Source: an uncultured Pirellulaceae bacterium (GTDB lineage: Bacteria; Planctomycetota; Planctomycetia; Pirellulales; Pirellulaceae). From it: 64,000 nucleotides of DNA. Where the stretch lies: NCBI GenBank assembly GCA_938084685.1, contig CALKGE010000001.1:868001-932000 (forward strand), written 5' to 3'. The notes under the pieces were generated by a model. That model ran no database searches and was not told the origin of the DNA. It saw only the letters and a list, made by a program, of their open reading frames with translations. Shown piece by piece: positions 1 through 9,500 of this stretch. How positions within the stretch are numbered: the stretch's first letter is position 1; each line of letters begins with the position of its first letter. Made by a program: the position numbers and the translations under genes.

Positions 1-1
1 C

Positions 2-2221
2 TACAAGGCAACGGACCAGCACAGTGCTGAAAGCAATGTAGCAACCGTGACGGTGACTGTGACTGGCGTTAATGACGATCCTACTGCCGTTGCTGATGCC
101 TACACGGTGGATCAGGATGTAGAAACGACGCTGGCCGCTGCAGGAGTACTGACGAACGATATCGATCCGGATACAAGTGATTCCAAAACGGTTACTAAAC
201 TCAACGGTACCGATCTCGATGGTGGCACGAACAGTTTGACGGTTACGTCAACCAAGGGAGCGATATTTACGCTGCATGCCGATGGTTCCTTCAGCTACGA
301 TCCGCGAAACTCCGAGGAATTGAAAGCGTTGGATCCAGGTGACACGGATGATGACCAGTTCACTTACACCATGAGTGATCCTCACGGTCAGACTTCCCAG
401 ACGACCATTACCTTTACGGTAGAGGGTGTCAATGATACGCCTGTGGCAGCCGACGATGATACCTATGCGACCGGTCAGACACAGACGCTGGTCATTGACC
501 CTGATGGTGTATTGAGCAATGACGAGGATGCCGACGCCGATGACACGATTGTGGTCACCGAGCTCAATGGCAACTCCAATCTTTTGCTTTCCCAACTGAG
601 TACAGAAGGCGCGACCGTTACGATCGCTGCCGATGGATCGTTTACCTACGATCCAACGACTTCGGCAACTTTGGCCGCACTCGCTCGTGGTGATACTCTG
701 AACGATACCTTCAGCTACACCATCGAAGATACGCACGGAGCAACGGATACAGCGACCGTCACAGTAGAAGTGACTGGTGAAAACAAACCACCGGTAGCAG
801 TGGACGACGACTTTCTGGGACTCAGCGGAGTAGATGAAGACAGTACCTTACTGGATGCCATCGGGGTTCTCGACAACGATACGGATGCCGATGACCCGCC
901 GAACGCTTTGTTTGTATCCGGACTAAATGGCACCAACCTGCTGACCGGTCTGAGTACTCTTGGTGCGGCAATCACCATGAATCCGGATGGGACATTCCTC
1001 TATGATCCGACAGATGCTGATTCATTACAGGCTCTGGCCGATGGCGACACCACCACGGATACCTTTACCTACACCGTCGATGACGGTCAGGGAGGTTCCA
1101 GTGTAGGAACAGTTTCCATCGAAGTCACCGGAATCAACGATGCTCCGGTTGCCAACCCCGATAGTGCACTGGGACCACGCAACACGGATCTGGTCATTGA
1201 TGTCATTAAGGCAGGACCGGAATTCAATGGTGATCCTGGTCGTGACTATGATGTTGACGGCACCATTGATGAGGTCACGATTACCGAGCAGCCGAATCCT
1301 GCAGCAGGTGTGGTTGTGGTTAATCTTGACAACACAGTGACGTTTGAGCCGGTTACCAACTTCAGTGGTTCAGCTACCTTCAAGTATACGATTACCGATG
1401 ATTTCGGAGCTGTTTCCAACGAAGTCACTGTGTCGGTCGAGATCAACGACGCTCCGTTTGCCGATGACGATGCCGTTGATGCGTATCAGGATGTATTCAA
1501 TACGCCAACACGTATTGACGTCCTGGCGAATGATTCAGACTCGGACGGTACCCTCGACCCAAGTACAGTCACGATAGTCACTCTGCCACTCAACGGAAGC
1601 GTGACCGTCGATGTCGATGGAACTGTTGTTTACCAACCGAGTGTTACACCGACGGTATACATCGGACCTGATTCGCTGACGTATACGGTAGCGGATGATG
1701 ATGGAACGGTTTCCAACGAGGCGACTGTTTCAATCAACGTCATTCCAGATCCATTCCCGTGGCACAACCGAAGCAACGGTTTGGACGTGAATAACGATGG
1801 ATTCATCTCACCTCTGGATGCCTTGTTAGTTATCGCTGAACTGAACTCTTCCGGTTCCTATACCTTGCCTGAACCTGTAAGTGGATTCTCTCCTCCACCA
1901 TTCCTGGATGTGAATGCAAACGGCTCGATTGAGCCGGCCGATGCAATTCAGGTGATTAACTACCTGAATGAAAACTCCAACGGTGAAGGTGAGGGCGAGT
2001 ACGTCTCGCCGACCGGTCTGGATATTGGGGATGTTGCTGAGCAGACACTTGAGACGCTTGATGCTCATACCAATAACGGCTTTGCTGTCGATAGCTTGCA
2101 AAGTACCAGTCTGTCGCAGGTTCACAGCGAAATCCTGGAAGATCTGCTTACCGATATTGCGGATGAAGTTGCCGACGGAGCTGCTGAAGACTCGCTGGAT
2201 GAATTCTTCGGTCAGTTTTAA
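2..2221 (+). CDS. Secreted cadherin-like/VCBS repeat protein with C-terminal dockerin (5' partial)
   Basis: The reading frame is open from position 2, so the start lies before the window; the first ATG (47) is internal. The product is a chain of roughly 110-residue Asp/Thr-rich beta repeats, each starting near a G-(V/I)-N-D-x-P motif, with GVLxND and DGSFxYDP signatures (residues 1-370 counted from 47), then shorter cadherin-like/Ig-like units to about 560. The tail carries two EF-hand-like calcium loops, DVNNDG near 579 and DVNANG near 620, each followed by a short helix, which is a type I dockerin. Such proteins are exported, calcium-binding and adhesive or surface-anchored in Planctomycetes. 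About 60 Glu/Asp/Ser-rich residues follow the dockerin. The full length and any signal peptide cannot be seen. Confidence 0.88.
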   Translation, partial: YKATDQHSAESNVATVTVTVTGVNDDPTAVADAYTVDQDVETTLAAAGVLTNDIDPDTSDSKTVTKLNGTDLDGGTNSLTVTSTKGAIFTLHADGSFSYDPRNSEELKALDPGDTDDDQFTYTMSDPHGQTSQTTITFTVEGVNDTPVAADDDTYATGQTQTLVIDPDGVLSNDEDADADDTIVVTELNGNSNLLLSQLSTEGATVTIAADGSFTYDPTTSATLAALARGDTLNDTFSYTIEDTHGATDTATVTVEVTGENKPPVAVDDDFLGLSGVDEDSTLLDAIGVLDNDTDADDPPNALFVSGLNGTNLLTGLSTLGAAITMNPDGTFLYDPTDADSLQALADGDTTTDTFTYTVDDGQGGSSVGTVSIEVTGINDAPVANPDSALGPRNTDLVIDVIKAGPEFNGDPGRDYDVDGTIDEVTITEQPNPAAGVVVVNLDNTVTFEPVTNFSGSATFKYTITDDFGAVSNEVTVSVEINDAPFADDDAVDAYQDVFNTPTRIDVLANDSDSDGTLDPSTVTIVTLPLNGSVTVDVDGTVVYQPSVTPTVYIGPDSLTYTVADDDGTVSNEATVSINVIPDPFPWHNRSNGLDVNNDGFISPLDALLVIAELNSSGSYTLPEPVSGFSPPPFLDVNANGSIEPADAIQVINYLNENSNGEGEGEYVSPTGLDIGDVAEQTLETLDAHTNNGFAVDSLQSTSLSQVHSEILEDLLTDIADEVADGAAEDSLDEFFGQF

Positions 2222-2244
2222 TTCTCAGGAATAAGTCTCTGATG

Positions 2245-2285
2245 AAATGACGGAGAGGGCTTTGGCTCTTTCCGTCATTTTGTCA
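2245..2285 (+). terminator. Intrinsic terminator of the repeat-protein gene
   Basis: The arms aaatgacgga (2245-2254) and tccgtcattt (2271-2280) are perfect complements and the stem extends inward with minor mismatch around a short loop. A T-rich stretch follows. It lies 24 bases after the stop codon of the upstream gene. Confidence 0.65.
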
Positions 2286-2408
2286 TTTAGTAAGGCATTT
2301 TGAATTTACGTGGAGCCATTCCGGGACGTATGCAGTCTCGTTTTCCAGAAAATATTTGACATCGCAGGGAGACGCTTGGTATAAGTCCCGGGACAATCAT
2401 TCTCGAAA

Positions 2409-3110
2409 ATGAACGGTAGACGCATGATGAAACCAGAGCAGATCGACGAATTGCTAACGCGTACTTTGGATGATTACAAAGTTTCCCGAGGTGAAAAGAA
2501 GATACTCGACGCAATCGTTCGCGAACATGGTTCGGCCGAACACCAGCTTGCCTTTCTCAGGCACCGGGCATTTGATGTTGCTCGTCAGCATCTGATCAGT
2601 CCGGACGCCAAAGCGGTCCTGGATTGGTTGGAAGATGTTGTTAAAGCTTTTCAAGCCCGAGTGCTCAACACCAGTGATGATGCTCAGGTCTTCTTCAGTC
2701 CCGGGGACGATTGTCCACAGATTATTTGCCGCTTAATGGAGCGAGTGGAACAATCTGTGGATATCTGCGTGTTTACGATTACCGATGACCGGATTACTCA
2801 GGCCATTCGTGATGCCCATGTCCGCGGAGTGGATATCCGAGTGATCACCGACAACGATAAAGCCTTCGATCCTGGCTCGGATGTCCACCGGATCAATAAC
2901 CTGGGGATTCCATTGAGAATCGATCAGTCTTCGCATCATATGCATCACAAGTATGCCATCTTCGATAGGACGATCACGTTAACTGGTAGCTACAACTGGA
3001 CGCGCAGCGCGGACTATCACAACGAAGAAAACTTTCTGACCACCGAAAACCCCAGTATCACTCGTCCTTATATAGGACACTTCGAAAAACTCTGGGATGC
3101 GCTTGGTTAA
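2409..3110 (+). CDS. Phospholipase D-like protein, single HKD motif (possible nuclease)
   Basis: The protein has 233 residues. Residues 1-80 form an alpha-helical N-terminal region of no recognised family. Residues 90-230 form one PLD domain with a complete HxKx4D motif (H179, K181, D186), followed by a GSxNWTxxA segment typical of Nuc/mitoPLD-type enzymes. Members with a single HKD act as homodimers and hydrolyse phosphodiester bonds in DNA or in cardiolipin-like lipids; which applies here cannot be told. There is no signal peptide, so a cytoplasmic role is likely. The start at 2409 has no clear ribosome binding site, and the tandem ATGs at 2424 and 2427 are alternatives. It stands alone, after a terminator and about 430 bases before the flotillin operon. 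Confidence 0.8.
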   Translation: MNGRRMMKPEQIDELLTRTLDDYKVSRGEKKILDAIVREHGSAEHQLAFLRHRAFDVARQHLISPDAKAVLDWLEDVVKAFQARVLNTSDDAQVFFSPGDDCPQIICRLMERVEQSVDICVFTITDDRITQAIRDAHVRGVDIRVITDNDKAFDPGSDVHRINNLGIPLRIDQSSHHMHHKYAIFDRTITLTGSYNWTRSADYHNEENFLTTENPSITRPYIGHFEKLWDALG

Positions 3111-3542
3111 CCGGCATGCGATTGTCGCGTCGCCATCATGGCCGTTCGCCGGTCTCAAATACTGCCAGGCCTCGTCAAGTCCCCCCCTGTTTTGCAACTC
3201 ATCCGACGATAAGCAATGGTGCAGTTCATGATGGCTGCAGTCTGGTGGCGAATGGGTATTGGAGCGCCTTCATGGAATTCTTGGAGAATTCCTAGTGGGG
3301 ATTACCAATAAATATCAATTAGCGGCGAAATACCAGTAATTGCGATGCGGAATACGCTCGAGTCAGCACGACTCTCACAGCAGTGGCTTGGTCATATAAT
3401 CCGCATGATCGTTACAGCTTGGCTCTGTTTCCTGTTTTTTTTATTTGTAAGAGAGAACGTAACAGTGCAGGTTTAAAACCGATGGCAATACTTGATACGT
3501 ACTTATCCCGATTTAATTAGTTTGTTTAGCACGAATTATGTC
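3111..3542. other. Intergenic region, no gene seen
   Basis: I see no convincing coding frame here. It contains a short inverted repeat, ggaattc/gaattcc at 3274-3292 with a 5-base spacer, and A/T-rich sequence near 3430-3450. It probably carries the promoter of the flotillin operon, but I cannot point to a clear -35/-10 pair. Confidence 0.5.
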
Positions 3543-4226
3543 ATGGGCAACGAAGTAGCAGAATACATCGACCATCTGTTTTCTCCACCACTGGTAGTTT
3601 CTACCGGGTTGGTGCTGTTCGTGATGGCATACTGGTTAATTTCCATATTGACTGGGTTGGGGTTGGATGCGATTGATTTTGACCTCGATTTTGATACTGA
3701 TGCGGACGTTGGTGGCATAGACGGATTCATGGGAATCGGTCTGTTGCCGTTGAAGTGGTTAAATATTGGAACCATTCCTATGATGTTATGGTTTTCCATT
3801 TTTGCTGTTTGCTTTTTCGTAGTGTCGCTATCAGTGGACCATTATCAGCCACTGTCTGACGAAGCGGCTACCGGGGTGGTAGCGATACGAGTGGTCTGGG
3901 TGATGGGCGTGGGAGTTTTGGTAACCAAATTTATCACGCAGCCGATGCGTAACTGGTTCAAAGAGCACACTCTGGATCCCCACTCCTATGTTGGCAAACA
4001 GGCTACGACTCGAATTACAACTCACACCACACGCGGGAAGATATTTATCGAACGCAAAGAGGGTGATTTGATATCAGAGGCCAGGACGGCTGGAGAAGAA
4101 ATCCCGAATGGAACTCGGGTGATCGTCGTGAGCTATGACGAAGCTCAGAAGGTGTACCTCGTTGCGGAGTCGCATTCGACGAGCGAAGAAGCAACAAATA
4201 ACAACAAGGAAACAGAAGATGTTTAG
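3543..4226 (+). CDS. YqiJ-like inner membrane protein with NfeD/OB-fold C-terminus
   Basis: About 227 residues from the ATG at 3543; the same frame could begin at a TTG at 3492, but the ATG places the first membrane helix near the N-terminus as in YqiJ relatives. I see a TM segment, an acidic linker rich in Asp (DFDLDFDTD), a conserved GLLPLKWLNIG-type segment and two further TM segments. A C-terminal small beta domain (from about residue 140) resembles the OB-fold of NfeD/YqiJ proteins. These are membrane partners of flotillins. The gene overlaps the flotillin start by 8 bases (4219-4226), which indicates translational coupling. Confidence 0.8.
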   Translation: MGNEVAEYIDHLFSPPLVVSTGLVLFVMAYWLISILTGLGLDAIDFDLDFDTDADVGGIDGFMGIGLLPLKWLNIGTIPMMLWFSIFAVCFFVVSLSVDHYQPLSDEAATGVVAIRVVWVMGVGVLVTKFITQPMRNWFKEHTLDPHSYVGKQATTRITTHTTRGKIFIERKEGDLISEARTAGEEIPNGTRVIVVSYDEAQKVYLVAESHSTSEEATNNNKETEDV

Positions 4227-6432
4227 CGAGTTTCTATTGGCGCAGATACCGGCGAACGGTCTTGTGATAACCATGGTGGCCGTTGGTTCAGGGTTGTTTA
4301 TCCTGTTGATCCTGGCAGTCGCTCTTAACAAGTTCTATGTCAAGGTCGGTCCTGATGAAGCGGTCATTCGAACGGGGGTTGGTGGCGTGAAGGCTATTTC
4401 GGGTTCGGGGATGTTTGTCATCCCCTTGGCCCATCAAGCCGAGCGTATGGATCTGTCTGTGAAGCGTATTGAAATCAAGCGTCACGGCTCAGAAGGTCTG
4501 GTTTGTAAAGACAATATTCGAGCGGACATCGAAGTTGCTTTCTATCTCCGAATCTCAGAGGACAACATGGAACTGGTTGCCGCTAAACTTGGAGCGAGAC
4601 GGGCATCGAGCCGGGATGCGCTGATTGAATTATTTGACGCTCAGTTTTCTGAAGCCCTGAAGACAATCGGTAAGAAATTCGATTTCGTCGACTTATATAC
4701 CGAACGGGATCAGTTTAAGGTGGCCATTACCGAGCTGCTTGGTGATCCAGAGGATTTGCAGGGGTACGAACTGGTCAGTACGGCGATCGACTACCTGGAA
4801 CAGACGCCGTTAGAAGCACTCAACCCGAAAAATATTCTGGATGCCGAGGGTATCAAAAAGATTACGGACTTGACTGCTCGTGAAGCCATTCAGGCAAATG
4901 ATATCGAGCGTGAAAAGGAAAAGGCGATTACCAAACAGGATGTTGAAGCCCGGGAAGCTATACTCGCGCTGGAACGTCAGCAGGTAGAAGCGGAAGAACG
5001 TCAGCGTCGTGAAATCGATGAGGTTACCGCTCGCGAACAGGCTCAGGCCGCTGTCGTGAAAGAAGAAGAACGCTTGCGTGCTGAAGCTCGTCGAATTCAG
5101 ACGGAAGAAGAACTTCAGGTTGCCGAAGAGAATAAAGATCGTCAGATTATCGTCGCTCGTAAAAACAAAGAACGAACGGATGCTGTGGAAACGGAACGTG
5201 TCGAGCGGGACCGAGGATTGGAAGCTACCGATCGTGAACGCGTCGTCGCTCTGGCTGACATCGAGAAAGACAAAGCTATCGAAGTTGAAAAACGAAATAT
5301 CCAGGAAGTGATTCGTGAACGTGTGATTGTCGAGCGCGGCGTGGTCGAAGAACAGGAACGTATTAAGGATACAGAACAGTTTGCAACTGCGGATCGATTG
5401 AAACGCGTTACGGTCACCAAAGCTGAGATGACAGCGGAAGAGGCGTTGGTGAAAGAAGTGAAGGCTGCCGATGCTGAAAAGCAAGCTGCCGAACGTCATG
5501 CCGAACAGGTTGTGATCGAAGCAGAAGCTCATCGTCAGCGAGCTGAAAAAGAGACGCAGGCTACCAAGATGTTGGCTGAAGCGAAAACCGCTGACGAAGC
5601 AGCCAGTGGACTGGCAGAAGCTAACGTGATCACCGCCAAGGCAGATGCCAAGGAAAAAGATGGCTATGCCGAAGCAGCTGTGATTCAGCGTAAGGCCGAA
5701 GCGGAAGCCAAGGGTCTGGAAGCCAAGGCGACTGCGACCGAGAAACAGGGTACAGCCGAAGCGATTGTCGTCCAGCGTCACGCTGAAGCAGAAGCGACCG
5801 GCATGGTGGCCAAGGCAGAAGGTATCTCGAAAGAAGGTACGGCCGAAGCGGAAGTCATGAAGCTGAAGTACAGTTCGGAAGCTCAGGGTATTGAAGAGAA
5901 AGCTAACGCAATGAAACTCTTTGACTCCGTGGGTAAAGAACACGAAGAGTACAAGTTGCAGCTTAACAAAGACAAAGAAATCGAAATCGCAGCCATCGAC
6001 GCTCAACGACAGATTGCTGAAGCTCAGTCGAACATCATGGGTGAAGCTCTCAAGAGTGCAAGTATTGATATTGTGGGTGGCGAGTCAACCTTCTTTGACC
6101 AGGTGGTGAATGCCGTCAAAGGTGGTAAGGTTGTCGATCGATTTGTTAATAACAGTGAAGTAGTCAGCGATGTCAAAGATACGTTTTTCAACGGTGATCC
6201 TGAGTACTTCAAATCCCGAATCCTTGGTATGGTTGACCAGTTCGATCTCAGCACGGACGATGTGAAAGATCTTTCCATTGCCGCTCTGATCGCCAAGATG
6301 ATCGGTCTGGCTCGAACGGACTCGATTCGAAATGAATTGCAAGGACTGTTGGGCATGGCTAAGAGTACCGGCATTGCCGATGACAAAGCCAGTTCCGTGA
6401 TGACAGTTGATGCTGCCCGGGGTGATGCTTAA
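4219..6432 (+). CDS. Flotillin-like SPFH-domain protein (YqiK type)
   Basis: The start is the ATG at 4219, preceded by AAGGA at 4206-4210, giving 737 residues; a longer frame from 4135 would run inside the upstream gene and is unlikely. Residues 14-36 form one TM helix, 40-230 an SPFH/band-7 domain, and 235-610 a very long Ala/Glu/Lys/Arg-rich coiled coil with repeated AEA motifs. The roughly 125-residue C-terminus is mixed and ends without a second TM. Flotillins oligomerise on the membrane and organise lipid domains. Its position between a YqiJ-like protein and a giant AAA ATPase suggests a joint membrane-associated assembly. The coiled-coil codons create a 398-codon antisense open frame that I regard as an artefact. 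Confidence 0.9.
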   Translation: MFSEFLLAQIPANGLVITMVAVGSGLFILLILAVALNKFYVKVGPDEAVIRTGVGGVKAISGSGMFVIPLAHQAERMDLSVKRIEIKRHGSEGLVCKDNIRADIEVAFYLRISEDNMELVAAKLGARRASSRDALIELFDAQFSEALKTIGKKFDFVDLYTERDQFKVAITELLGDPEDLQGYELVSTAIDYLEQTPLEALNPKNILDAEGIKKITDLTAREAIQANDIEREKEKAITKQDVEAREAILALERQQVEAEERQRREIDEVTAREQAQAAVVKEEERLRAEARRIQTEEELQVAEENKDRQIIVARKNKERTDAVETERVERDRGLEATDRERVVALADIEKDKAIEVEKRNIQEVIRERVIVERGVVEEQERIKDTEQFATADRLKRVTVTKAEMTAEEALVKEVKAADAEKQAAERHAEQVVIEAEAHRQRAEKETQATKMLAEAKTADEAASGLAEANVITAKADAKEKDGYAEAAVIQRKAEAEAKGLEAKATATEKQGTAEAIVVQRHAEAEATGMVAKAEGISKEGTAEAEVMKLKYSSEAQGIEEKANAMKLFDSVGKEHEEYKLQLNKDKEIEIAAIDAQRQIAEAQSNIMGEALKSASIDIVGGESTFFDQVVNAVKGGKVVDRFVNNSEVVSDVKDTFFNGDPEYFKSRILGMVDQFDLSTDDVKDLSIAALIAKMIGLARTDSIRNELQGLLGMAKSTGIADDKASSVMTVDAARGDA

Positions 6433-6466
6433 AGCATCCGAAAGTTCACACCTTCGGAATGTGGTA

Positions 6467-6503
6467 GACCAGCCCCTGGCACTCGAAATGCTGGAGGCTG
6501 GTC
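6467..6503 (+). other. Strong hairpin between flotillin and ATPase genes
   Basis: The arms gaccagcc (6467-6474) and ggctggtc (6496-6503) are perfect inverted repeats with a 21-base loop. No T-run follows, so it is more likely an mRNA stability, processing or attenuation structure inside the operon than a simple intrinsic terminator. Confidence 0.45.
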
Positions 6504-6586
6504 CGCGACGCCGAGGACAGTGTGCTCCCCTGAACTTGTTTCGGACAACTATTCCTCCCTGGGATATTCATTAGAGAGTTCGTACT

Positions 6587-9500
6587 ATGGCTCAAGAAGA
6601 ACAGCAGCCAGACAACACACAGACTCCTGAGACGCAGTCACCTCAGCTTGAAAGTGGTACGTATGAAATCATACGAAACCGGCTAAAGAGTTTTGCTGGT
6701 GAGTTGCGGGATCGACTGACCAGACTGAACGGAGCGCGGAAGGATGTCTTCGGGGCCATTGAAACCACGCTTCTGGGAACGGAGCGTGTGACGACCGAAC
6801 ACAACTGTGTTCCGCGGGACATGATTGCCATCGGCGAGCAGCTCATCTTTGGCTACAACATTCATTTTGGTCTTCGTCAGACCACGCATCCGGACGACGT
6901 CTTTTCCGTCTATACCTTCCGGGATGGCTCGTTTCATGTTGAAAAGTCCAGCCTGCTCAGTGATGCCCAGTTTAGGCGCGACTTCCAGGAAATCTACAAA
7001 TATTACAAAGATGCCGAGTTTGCCAAGTTCTTCGTGATAGGTCCTTTCCTTTACATGACGTTTCGAGTTGGTAAAGGAGCGAAAGATTTCAAAAGCCTGA
7101 AATGGAAGATCGAAGGCAAACAACTGACCTACGTTGATAACCGTAGTGATCACGAAGTGAAGTTTCCATCTCAGCATGATTTCCCCTGGCGGCGAGCCAC
7201 TCGTGACCAATTTGAGGAAGGGCGTCATCCTCACGTGGGTATTGATGATCGGCTGTTTGTGGAGACAACGGGCGGTGATCTCACAATCAAAATCGAAAAC
7301 AATACGGAAACAGGGGAAGGTATCTATTCGGAACCTGTTGAAAACCTCGACCAAACTCTCGACGACGCCGAAGTCCTGTATGCGGTCAATGGAAATCTGA
7401 TCCTGGTGAAAATTCGCCCCTATCAGGAAGAGTCATATCGCTACTTTATCTACAACGACAAGATCAAGAAGGTTTGGCGATGCGATTCGATTGAGGAATC
7501 GTGTGTGTTGTTGCCCGATGACCATGGTGTCATCTTTGCTAATGGTTACGCGCTAGCGACTGGCGAATTCAAGGTGTTTGACACTGAACTTCAGCATATG
7601 AAGTTTGATCGTCGATTGGATGCTCCTAATGGGGAAGATTATCTGTACGTCTTCTATTGCGAAGATACCGGTACCTATGTGTTGCTGCGGTACAACCTGA
7701 TTCAACAGGAAGTCGATACGCCGGTTATATGTAGTGGAACCTCTTTCTTTCATGCCGGTGAGATGGTTTGTTTTCGAGTACAGGATGACCCTCAGAAACA
7801 TCATCCACTGCAGATCTGGCAGACACCCTACGTGTCCGATGACTATGTGCCGGAAACAAATACCGATTCCTTCCTTTACAAGATCGGGAATAAAGAGCTG
7901 GTACGCGGGATGGCCGAGTGCTACGAAGTGGTTTCTCTGATCGAGAAGGATGACAGCTATTCCGGCCTCTATAGCGATCTGGCTAAAGCAGCTGGCGATA
8001 TAGTGGATTCGTATTTCTGGTCGACCAATGAAGACTGTTTTCAGGTTTCTCAGCCATTGCTGGAGATTCGTCAGGCTGCCGAATCTGCGATTGATGAATA
8101 CGAGAAAGTGGTTCGGGTCAAACAGAACACACTTGAGCAGACTCGGCAGGTTGAAAATCGGATTGCTGAAATCCTGCGAGTTGTACAGAACAGCCGTTTT
8201 GAAAACATTGACGAGTTTGTACGGGCACTGGCGGAATTGCGAGCGGTACGCGGTGAGATCATTTCATTGCGGGAAATGCGTTACAACGATTCGCAGTTGA
8301 TTGACCAGCTGGAGGAGCAGGTTGCGGAGAGTAATGACCGACTGAGCCAACGCTGTGTTGAATTTCTCTTGCGGGATGACGCGTTGACTCCTTACGCATC
8401 CCGGGTAGATGGACAGACTAACGCGATTCCAGCTTTGACCAAAGTGACCGATGCTAAAACTTTGGAAGCAGAGATTACAGCCAGTGCGTCTGAATTGGAA
8501 ATGTTGATCGATATTGTCAGTAATCTGGATATCGATGACGCCACCCAGAGAACTCGAATTATCGAAAACATTTCAGCCATCTTCGGTAAGGTGAACACGG
8601 CACGAGCTTCGCTGAAAAGTAAAGTCAAAGAGCTAATGAGTGTGGAAGGGATTGCTGAGTTCAATTCCCAGATGAAGCTGCTCAATCAGGCCGTTGTCAA
8701 CTATCTTGATATTTGTGACACGCCGCTCAAGTGCGAAGAGTTTCTCACCAAGATGATGATTCAGCTGGAGGGATTGGAAGGTCGCTTTGCAGAGTTTGAC
8801 GAGTTTGTGGTCCAGTTGACCGACAAACGGGAAGAAATCTACAACGCCTTTGAAACCAGAAAAGTTGGACTCATCGAAGAACGGAATCGGCGTGCGTCTG
8901 CTTTGATGAATGCAGCAGACCGAATTCTTAAAGGAGTAAAGTCCCGCGTCGAAAGTCTCGAATCGGTCAACGAAATTAACGCTTATTTTGCTTCAGATCT
9001 CATGATCGATAAGATCAGGGATCTGGTGGATCAACTCAAGCAGCTTGAAGATAGCGTCAAAGTGGATGATATCCAGAGCCGTTTGAAGACAGTGCGGGAA
9101 GACGCTGTTCGTCAACTTAAAGATCGCCAGGAACTGTTTGTGGAAGGCGAAAATGTTATCAAATTCGGCAAACACAGTTTTTCAGTCAATATTCAGGCAC
9201 TCGATTTGACGTCGGTCTTACGTGACGGTGAAATGTTCTATCACCTGACCGGAACCGACTTCTTTGAGAAGATTACAGATCAGCGATTGCTCGCCACCCG
9301 GGATGTCTGGCAACAGGAAGTGATTTCGGAAAACCGGGACGTCTATCGAGGAGAATATTTGGCGTACAAGATGTTTGCCGAGCTGCATGAAAATGCAGAG
9401 ATGTCCCTCGAGACTTTCTCGACCTTGAATGACAAACAACGCGTGGATGCATTGCAAAAATTCATGGGCCCCCGCTATACCGAAGCTTATGCCAAAGGAG

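Noticed and set aside
4810..6006. 398-codon minus-strand open frame
   Set aside because: It is antisense to the flotillin coiled coil; GAA/GCT-rich codons give Phe/Ser/Arg-rich antisense text, with no homology-like motif.
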